The notes beneath the pieces are model-generated. The model was given only the letters and a program-made list of their open reading frames with translations, made no database searches and was not told the DNA's origin. The translations under genes and the position numbers were made by a program. A DNA stretch of 64,000 bases, taken from NCBI GenBank assembly GCA_024663395.1, contig JANFAH010000012.1:992001-1056000 (forward strand), read 5' to 3'. Below are positions 56,856-64,000 of this stretch, piece after piece. Numbering within the stretch: position 1 is the stretch's first letter; each line of letters starts with the position of its first letter. Source of the stretch: Pisolithus tinctorius (Eukaryota; Basidiomycota; Agaricomycetes; Boletales; Pisolithaceae).

Positions 56856-57726
56856 GGTTGCTGTATTAGCTAGGTGTGTCTGTTCCCTTGTATGCTAGGT
56901 AGCTATTGGTCTTTGGATTGCTGGTATCATTGGTGTGGCTTACTCAGGTGCTATGGGTTGCTTGGATGCTGGCCACTACTTTGGGCAAGTCTGGTGTAGT
57001 ATAGTCTGGCATGATGAGTTGCTAGGATGCCTGACAATGCTTTGGACTAATATGGAATTGTGCAAATAATATGGGCAGCTATGAGTTACTAACACATTTT
57101 TGTGTTTTGCTGAGGTGGCAATGGATCTTGAGGATTGTGGAAGAACACTACAAGTTGTGCAACAGTTGTGGAGGCAAAGCTGTGCCTCCAATCACACAGG
57201 TGTTGAGATGCCTATGGTGAACATGGTCAATGACAGATAAAGTCAGAATGAAATGGACACAGTGTGAGGATGAGGATGAGGTCATGGCTTGACAGGATTA
57301 GCACCAGCAGCAACACCACTTTGGTTGACTTCCATTTTATCCTCAATTTTGCTGATCTGTTGGTAACCCTTCTTCATTGCTGCAACCTTTTTGGCAAGGG
57401 CTTCCCAGATGTGTTCATTATTGGCCTGCTTCTCTGCACTTGTCTGTCTTCTTGGTTGGCTGTTGAGGACAATCCTACCAGGATACATGTTAGCCACCTG
57501 GCATTTCAGGCAACCACTTGCAAGTGTTTCCTGTGGACACTCCATGACCAGTTGGTTGCCCCAGTGTGTGAAGGTGGCAGAAAAAGAGACAGAAAAAAGC
57601 CAACACTGAACACTGAGTGTACCCTTCCTTTTACTATATTTTTCTAGTTAGCTCTTGTACTGCCCTCATGTGTGCTGAGGCAGTATCTGTCACCAGCTTT
57701 CCAATCTCTGCCTTCTTGCTTAACCT
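56856..57726 (-). pseudogene. Short coiled-coil Agaricomycete fragment in otherwise gene-poor sequence
   Basis: The only supported coding piece is 57545-57282: NMYPGRIVLNSQPRRQTSAE, then EALAKKVAAMKKGYQQ and ISKIEDKMEVNQ. It resembles the basic/coiled-coil start of a multicopy mushroom-fungus protein. The preceding 56856-57240 has repeated GGTTGCTTGGATGCT-like runs but no gene. Confidence 0.35.
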
Positions 57727-58340
57727 TTTTTTTTGTTACTTTAAGTGCTTGAGGGTCTAGTGACCCTATGTTGCACTATACAGGCGCAGTGTTAGCTTAT
57801 CTAGTATGGCCCCCTGTGGGCTGCCTGATCCCACAAGCAAGTGAATGCCCTGGTGGCAGGGCCTTTGGCCCCCCACCAGTCCACTGTTCCCACTGGCTGT
57901 TTTAGACGCTCTGCCTTGGAGTGGGTAGGCTTAAGACTTCTCTAGATGCTAATCTAAATCTACACTAATTTGGCCACTGTTTGGGCAAGCTGATAGAGAA
58001 GGCAACACATTCTTTAGCTCTGCTGATTGAAGACTGTTTTGTGGAGGCTGCATTTTGCAGCAGTGATGATGCAGTGATGGGGTGAGTTGATTGGGGAGCT
58101 TTGAGAATGGGTGTAGCTTTTTTAGCTGATGGGTTTGGGGTCTGTTGGGACCAATGGAGCATGGGGCTGGGGATGTGTGTGAGTCAGTTGTATGGGGGGA
58201 TGGGGATGTGGGTGTCATGGCTGTAGAGGGTGGTGTGGTGAGGTGTGGGATGGGATGGGAGGGTCTGGGTATGCTCAGCTGGGTAGCTGCTTGTATCTGT
58301 GCCAGGGTTTTAACTGGTGTCTCATTTGCTTTTGAGTACC
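57727..58340 (-). mobile_element. LINE 3' end, minus strand, second copy, cut by the Gypsy LTR
   Basis: A T run at 57727-57735 is followed by TTACTTTAAGTGCTTGAGG, CTATGTTGCACTAT and GGCCCCCTGTGGGCTGCCTG, closely matching 45260-45360. Upstream in the minus sense is the end of ORF2 (GQISVDLD, stop at 57949), preceded by a Pro/Ser/Thr-rich region. The match stops at 58341, where the Gypsy LTR begins. Confidence 0.75.
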
Positions 58341-58537
58341 TGTTAGGGGTTATACCCCGAAAGTAGTAGCTACTTAGTATGGGCATGTGATACCTCAGTA
58401 TCACATGCCTCCTCATATATAAATGTTGCCTCAAAAAATTTAGATAGCATCCTTTTTGTCTCTACATCTTACTGTGTGAATACCATACAGTACACTTCGC
58501 ATGTGTGAGCTTGAGACAATTCTACTACAACCTTACA
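58341..58537 (+). repeat. Probable 5' LTR of the Gypsy element
   Basis: Starts TGTTAGGGGTTATACCCCG and may end ...CAACCTTACA. It has a TATATAA-like box (~58416) and precedes the gag ATG at 58569 by ~30 bases. The end is a guess because the 3' LTR is not in the window. A clear tRNA primer site was not identified. Confidence 0.6.
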
Positions 58538-58568
58538 ATTTTTTGAAGTGCATTAACGAGTATTTGCA

Positions 58569-61382
58569 ATGACACACACAACTCGCTCTTATGCAAGAGC
58601 AATGGTGACTAAACTGCCCGATGGAGGGGGTGAACCCCCTCCAGATGAAAATAATCATCAGAAAGAAAAAGGACCTCCTGAGGTCCAAAAGGATAAGAAA
58701 AAGAAACAAAAAGAGGATCCAACCTCAAGGATCATAGTGCAGGGCACTAATCAAGAAGTGGGTGCTATGCAGCCCAAAAACAAAGCACCCATGCCTGGAG
58801 AGTTCCAAGCATCAGTAACAATGGAAGGAAGTACCAAGAGAGGTACAGGGGAAGTGAGCCCAGCAGAGGTATTTGTCAAAGTGATGAGTCCATTGACTCC
58901 TCAACTGTCCAAATTAGAGAACTCATGGGTGATGCAAAACCTGAACAATCCTCAGGATATTGAGAACCCTTTAAGTTGAGTGTACATTGAAGGCGAGATG
59001 CCTTCAATGAGAGAACTTGACGAGGAAGTTCCTCTCGATCCTTGGGTAGCCTTAGCAGCTATGAACAAATTTCTGGAAAATATCCAGCAGCAATGGAGGG
59101 AGTATGGGTATGGACCTGAAAGCTTCCATAACCATGGGATAGACCCAGGTGAGCATCACGCCAATCTGATAGAGTGTATCAGACAAGCACTCACAATTGA
59201 GAACCTTGAGGAACAAACTAGTAGGGCTAGCAGCCCAGACACTAGGACAGCAACAAAGAGGGAAGAGGTAACCACCCCTGCCCTGCAGGATAGACCTGCC
59301 TTGAGAGAAATCCATACAAATGAACAAGAACATTGTTCAACACAAGGGTATTTGACCCCAGGAAGGCTACCAACAGGGCAAAGCATTAGTGCCCCAGTCA
59401 GAAGTAGAGGCAACAGGAGCAGCCTCACTCCTAGTATGCCAAATTGACCAGCATATCTGTCTGGGCAAGACTCAGACATCATTCACCATATGTATGGAAC
59501 TAGAAGAGGAACAGCTATCCTCCATCAGATGGCATGAGACCATGCTATTGCAGTGAGGAATGCAGTCGGAGGTGGACCTCCAGATGATGGAGGACCCCCC
59601 AACAGTGATGGAGATAGTGACAGGGAGGATTGGAACCCCTCACGAAGGAGTGAAGAACATGGATGTCCCTATCTGGGATGAGGGAATGGACCACCAAGGG
59701 ATGGTCCCCCCGAAGGACAGAATCATAGGGGAGGTCCACCGGGAGGTGGTTTCCCTGGAGGGGATCTCCCCTCCGATGACAAAGATGACGATGATCATTA
59801 TGATTGTGGAGGTCACAGGGGAGGCCCTGTAAGAGGTCAGAGGAATCAACCTAATTATTTAAGGGGATTCACCCCAGGAAATACAAGGTATATTGACTAC
59901 ATGCAACACAGGTATGCTCATCTGGGAACAAGTGGGCCAGCCCACTGGACAATTGGGACCAGAGGTTAAAGCCATGGGTGTCCCAAAGCCAGGGAAATAT
60001 AAAGGCCAGGATGACCTTGAGGAGTTTGACAACTGGCTAGGACAACTGCTCAAGTACTTCCGTACATTCAAAGTGACAGGCCTGGACCAAAATGCAGACA
60101 GGGTCCTGTACACATATGCATACTTGGAGGGGTTGGCCTCCCAATGGTATGACCAGGAGGTCAAATCCCCTAACAGGCAGATTAGGGACTGGTCCTTTGA
60201 GGACCTGATCTGTGGACTCTTCAAATGATTCATCCACAAAGCATCTGCACAGAACATGGCTGATCGATTCGACCGCACAAGATATGAACATGAGAAAGGG
60301 GCTCTCGCATTCTACAATGACCTAAAATGTCGTGCACACTGAATGGTGCAACCTCCAGATGATTATTCATTCTGGAGGAAGTTCTTGCGCAGACTACTGC
60401 ATATGATAATCAAGAGCATATTTGAAGCTCATGGAATTTCCGCTGAACACTCGACAATCGAGGAGATCCTTGAAGAAGTGCACTGCATGGAAATGGCGCA
60501 AAAAGCGATAAATATGCATATGAGATTGAGCCACACCAGCTCTGGAGGGAAATCCTTCCAAGGACAAAGTGATTTGTACTCACATGGGAGGAAGGGCGAT
60601 CATAACCCTCCAACAACCGAGAACTTTAAGTACATAAAGAAAGGGGACACCCTTTATTGACAAAAGATGAATCCCCCTTCAAAAGGGAATAAATTTGTAA
60701 AAAGGGATGGCTTGGACCATCAATCTCATCAGAAAGAGCAGAATTGCTCATATGACAGGGGGAAGCAACCCCAGAAGTTTCTAACAGGTATCACCTGCTA
60801 CAATTGCAACAGAGAAGGCCACATGGTGCTGAGTTGTCCCCTTCCTCACAAGGATAAAGGCAAAGCCATGGCTAAGCTGCAGCTATATGCAGTCGACATC
60901 CAAGAGGACGCAGAGCATGAACATGCATGTGTAGAGGACAAAGTAGAGGAAGTGCCGGACAACCCTGATGACAATGAGGAAGTACAGGTGTATGAGGGAA
61001 CTACAGAGGTTACCCCCAAAATTCAGAGTTGGCAGAACCCGACAAATTTATCGATACCCTTGAAACATACTCAGAGGTAGATGAGGAAGATGAGCCAGTA
61101 GCGGATTTTGGTGCAATGGATACTGAAGACAAACCTCTTGAGGAAGAGGTGGTCTATTGCACATCAATATGCGCAGAAGTTCAGGAAAGGCAGATGCCCT
61201 CTGAGGATGATGCCCCAATGCAAGAGGATGACCCTGTAATGATGCCCTGCAAACTGAAAATGGATCGACCAAATCTATTCCCGACATGGTACAAGATACC
61301 GAGCAATGGGATTGGTCGGACCTATACAGAGCTGTACATGAGTTCGCATGTGATGAGTGTAGCCACCGAGTGGATCATGTAG
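58569..61382 (+). pseudogene. Gypsy gag with CCHC zinc knuckle, multiple stops
   Basis: Starts MTHTTRSYARAMVTKLPDG with a basic, Lys-rich leader. A TGA at 58977 is followed in the same frame by LDEEVPLDPWVALAAMNKFL to 59447. The capsid part (59893-60228) reads VPKPGKYKGQDDLEEFDNWL, YLEGLASQWYDQEV and IRDWSFEDLICGLFK, then TGA, FIHKASAQNMADRFD, a second TGA after CRAH, and FWRKFLRRLLHMI. The nucleocapsid knuckle is CYNCNREGHMVLSC (~60795). An acidic tail runs to 61382. The TGA codons follow Lys and His where Arg is usual. The frame also shifts between 59447 and 59893. Confidence 0.75.
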
Positions 61383-62399
61383 CTGAAGGGCTACTAAATG
61401 GTAATCTGTCTCCGGTCAGGGTTCTCGCAAATAACAAGAATCATGCATGACAGGAATATGAAAGGGGTAGGGAGGATGGAAGGTGTGCTCTGATGGAGAC
61501 ACCAAATCTTAGTGCATGGCACACTAGGATGGCCCTTCACCTACTAGCATATCACCTCCAGTGTATGGAAGGACATCAAAGGGATGCCCTTTGAGAAATA
61601 TTGATAGCACGTGAAGACATGTGTCATGCAGCTCAACCCCAATTAACCTTGGATGAGCCCTTGGGGAATGCTATGATCGATCTACAATTGCAGAGCATAA
61701 TGACCCCTAATGTCCGAGTATATCCAGACACAGTGGTCATTGAAACACCATGGGGAATGGCGTGGATAAATAGAGACAGGACAGTAGAGCACCTGCCTAC
61801 CTCCTGAGAAGAGGACAATATAGTAAGAAGTGCATCGCTCAGAATAAATGAAGACGAGACGGATCTAGACCCTTGTCAAGCAGAATGACCTGAAATCACA
61901 GGTGGGACCTGGACTTGGTCACCGGTTTATGGAGATACTCACTCCGAGCATTGCCCTGAATGCCAACAATGCAGGGAACACATTGATGAGGCCATAGCTG
62001 AGGAGAATACCTTGCTCACCATCACACTGCAGTTCCCTGCACAACTCACATTCCACAAATACAATAGGGGCTGGGAAGACTGCGACCATGCCCAAATGGA
62101 GGGGCACAGCATGAACATCGATCGCATTCAGTGTGCAATATGTACAATGGCTAATCACATCAGGTCCCTTGAAGCACAATGGGTACAAGTGTTGTGTGAT
62201 ATCCAATGCTTGCACACAACTGCACCAACCAGGAATGATATTCTGGGGGAGCTATATGATCAGCTCTGCACAACTGAGCATTGCATAAGTCAGCCTAACC
62301 CAAATAACAACAAAGTCAGGATATACCCCAACGATATGGTGGTGGAAACACCACAGAGATATAATCATCGAGGGACATCGCATCTGCGATAACCCACAT

Positions 62400-62938
62400 A
62401 TGGCTGCAATGGATTTGCAACCAATAGCAAAGCCACTGATGCGTGCTTTTCAGTATGCAATGCATACTAAGCAGGAAGCAGGAACCCACCTGCAAATCAC
62501 ACCAGAATTGCACATGTGCATAACAGTACATACCGTCATAAATGGCTGTAAAGCCTACATGATGATCGACACTGGAAGCACTGGAAACTTTGTGAGCCCA
62601 GCTTTTGCCAAGGTCATGAAGATGAAAGTGTTTCTGCTTGATCAGCAGCTTACACTGCAATTGGGCTGCATAGGTAGCTGATCGAAAATTACACATGGAA
62701 GACTCTCCATGATAAAGATGGGCCACCAACAGACCAACTGTTATTTTGATGTGGTTAATATCGATCGCTACAACTGTATTCTAGGAATCCCATTCCTTAG
62801 GCAGCACAAAGTAGTGCTCGACTTCGCTGAAAAGTCAATGACAATTGCAGGCGAAAAGGTCCTCATGCTCACAGAGCCTGAGGTCGCCAGAGAGGGGCGC
62901 TCATGCCCCCCTAAAGCCACCTCCTCCTCGAATAAATG
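62400..62938 (+). pseudogene. Gypsy aspartic protease region
   Basis: The frame 62400-62681 has CKAYMMIDTGSTGNFVSP, with the catalytic Asp-Thr-Gly, then a stop at 62679. A second frame, 62709-62938, gives NCYFDVVNIDRYNCILGIPF and LRQHKVVLDFAEKS, the usual flap and ILG(I/M)PF strand of retroviral-type proteases. Confidence 0.75.
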
Positions 62939-62978
62939 ACTAGCACACCCTGCGAGGCTGTCACAGCCTCATGAGGGC

Positions 62979-64000
62979 TTGCTGGGGGGAGGGTGGTTAG
63001 AGTTGAAAAGTGAGCCTACACTTGCAGTGATAAAACCAATACAAAAAAGAACATTGGGGGACAAAGATATACCTCGCCTAAGGGAGCGATGGTTCGAAAA
63101 GTTTAGACAAAGGTTTGAAGGTGTCGAACTGAAATTATCTCCTTTACAGGAGGTAAACCACAGGATTCCCCTGATCGATGAGGACAAGCGGTACTCATAC
63201 CACTTGCCTCGTTGCACTGATGTGCTAAAGCAACAGTTGTCGGATAAAATCCATCAGTACACAGACGCGGAGTGGTGGGTGCTAAAAAGTGTCCCACAAG
63301 CCACACCCATGCTGTGTATACCAAAGAAGAATGGCAAACTACGAACAGTCATTGACTGTTGTAAAAGAAATGAAAATACAATAAGGGATGTAACTCCCTT
63401 CCCTGATCAGGACCAGATCAGGATGGATGTTGCAAGAGCAAAGTATTGCTCAAAGATCGACTTGTCAAATGTGTATGAACAGGTACATGTCAAGCCTGAA
63501 GACGTCTGGAAGACAGCCTTCTCAACAATTTACAGCACTTTTATAAGCCAAGTCATGCAGCAGGGGGATTGTAACGCCCCTGCGACATTTCAGTGCCTTA
63601 TGACTGTGATCTTTAGAGATCACATAGGACGTTTTGTATATGTCTATCTCGACAATATATTTGTCTACAGCGATACACCAGAGGAGCACAAGCAGCACCT
63701 CCAGATAGTGTTTGAAACACTATGTCAGGCTGACTTCTTCCTCGAAAGAGAGAAGTGCAACTTATATGCTGAGAAACTCGACTGCCTTGGGCACATAATC
63801 AATGCCAAGGGTGTGCATGCAGATAGAGACAAGATGTCTTGAATTAGGAACTGGAGAGTACCTAAGTCGCTCAACAAAGTTCAATGATTCATTGGCCTCA
63901 TAGAATACCTGGCACAGTTTTCCCATGATAATCGTCGCAGTACCTGGAGCTCGCACTCTCCACAGCCCTCCCCATGCCATTCGCACAGGGAGTCAGCCAC
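62979..64000 (+). pseudogene. Gypsy reverse transcriptase, partial, catalytic box altered
   Basis: Blocks: TPMLCIPKKNGKLRTVIDCC, VTPFPDQDQIRMDVARAKYC, SKIDLSNVYEQVHVKPEDVW (motif A Asp), NAPATFQCLM, then YVYLDNIFVYSD where the second catalytic Asp of YxDD has become Asn (~63654). LGHIINAKGVHADRDKM follows. After a TGA at 63840 the same frame continues with IRNWRVPKSLNKVQ, another TGA, and FIGLIEYLAQF to the edge. Unusual Cys residues replace expected Arg. All changes fit G-to-A or C-to-T transitions. Confidence 0.82.

Larger units (their letters stand above)
58341..64000 (+). mobile_element. Gypsy LTR retrotransposon, 5' part, decayed, runs off the window
   Basis: Begins with a short LTR, then gag with a zinc knuckle, protease and reverse transcriptase in the order typical of Ty3/Gypsy. 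The RT is still running at base 64000; RNase H, integrase and the 3' LTR are outside. Many in-frame TGA codons and a changed RT catalytic box mark it as inactive. Confidence 0.85.

Noticed and set aside
1..64000. tRNA, rRNA or other structural RNA genes
   Set aside because: No cloverleaf with A and B boxes and no rRNA core sequence was recognised by eye; a covariance-model scan would be needed to exclude tRNAs fully.

Overview
The window is a transposon-dense stretch of a basidiomycete genome, almost certainly an Agaricomycete. The signs are short GT-AG introns of roughly 35-65 bases, KDZ transposases with cysteine clusters, TET/JBP-type dioxygenases tied to them, and several protein families known mainly as multicopy unknowns in mushroom-forming fungi. 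No housekeeping gene, tRNA or rRNA was recognised. Nearly every gene belongs to, or travels with, a mobile element.

Layout. Bases 1-10338 form cassette A: a KDZ transposase running off the left edge (-), a divergent accessory gene (+), a second intact-looking seven-exon proline-rich accessory gene (+), and a TET/JBP-like dioxygenase (-). Two satellites follow. One, at 10935-12845, has a GGCC-centred motif every ~42 bases inside a 168-base higher-order unit; the other lies at 12905-13580. Bases 14097-27059 hold a zinc-cluster protein (-), a second well-preserved KDZ transposase (-), a gene with two viroplasmin/RNase H1-N-like segments (-), a small ORF (+) and a large acidic Agaricomycete-family gene (-). 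Bases 27465-36763 form cassette C, with the same families as A in another arrangement: accessory-1 and KDZ diverge, a TET/JBP-like gene lies to the right, and accessory-2 appears as two separated halves.

Bases 37958-52035 are a nested stack. An old plus-strand LINE 3' end is split by a fold-back element (38201-45099, 643-base arms, TA on each side). That element is itself split by a DIRS-type tyrosine-recombinase retrotransposon (39423-44744, no target duplication). The old LINE is split again by a minus-strand LINE (45244-51952, 13-base target duplication), which carries a further insertion. Then come a Plavaka N-terminal fragment, a complete 3.3-kb PIF/Harbinger element with its companion gene (53547-56852), another truncated LINE, and the first 5.7 kb of a decayed Gypsy retrotransposon that leaves the window on the right.

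How the parts fit. KDZ and TET/JBP genes are known partners in fungal mobile cassettes; TET/JBP enzymes oxidise 5-methylcytosine. Around them, most older elements are inactivated by CGA-to-TGA or TGG-to-TGA stops, as expected from methyl-cytosine deamination. The DIRS insertion looks CpG-rich and has almost no such stops, so it is probably the youngest layer. Statements on CpG richness are by eye, not counted.
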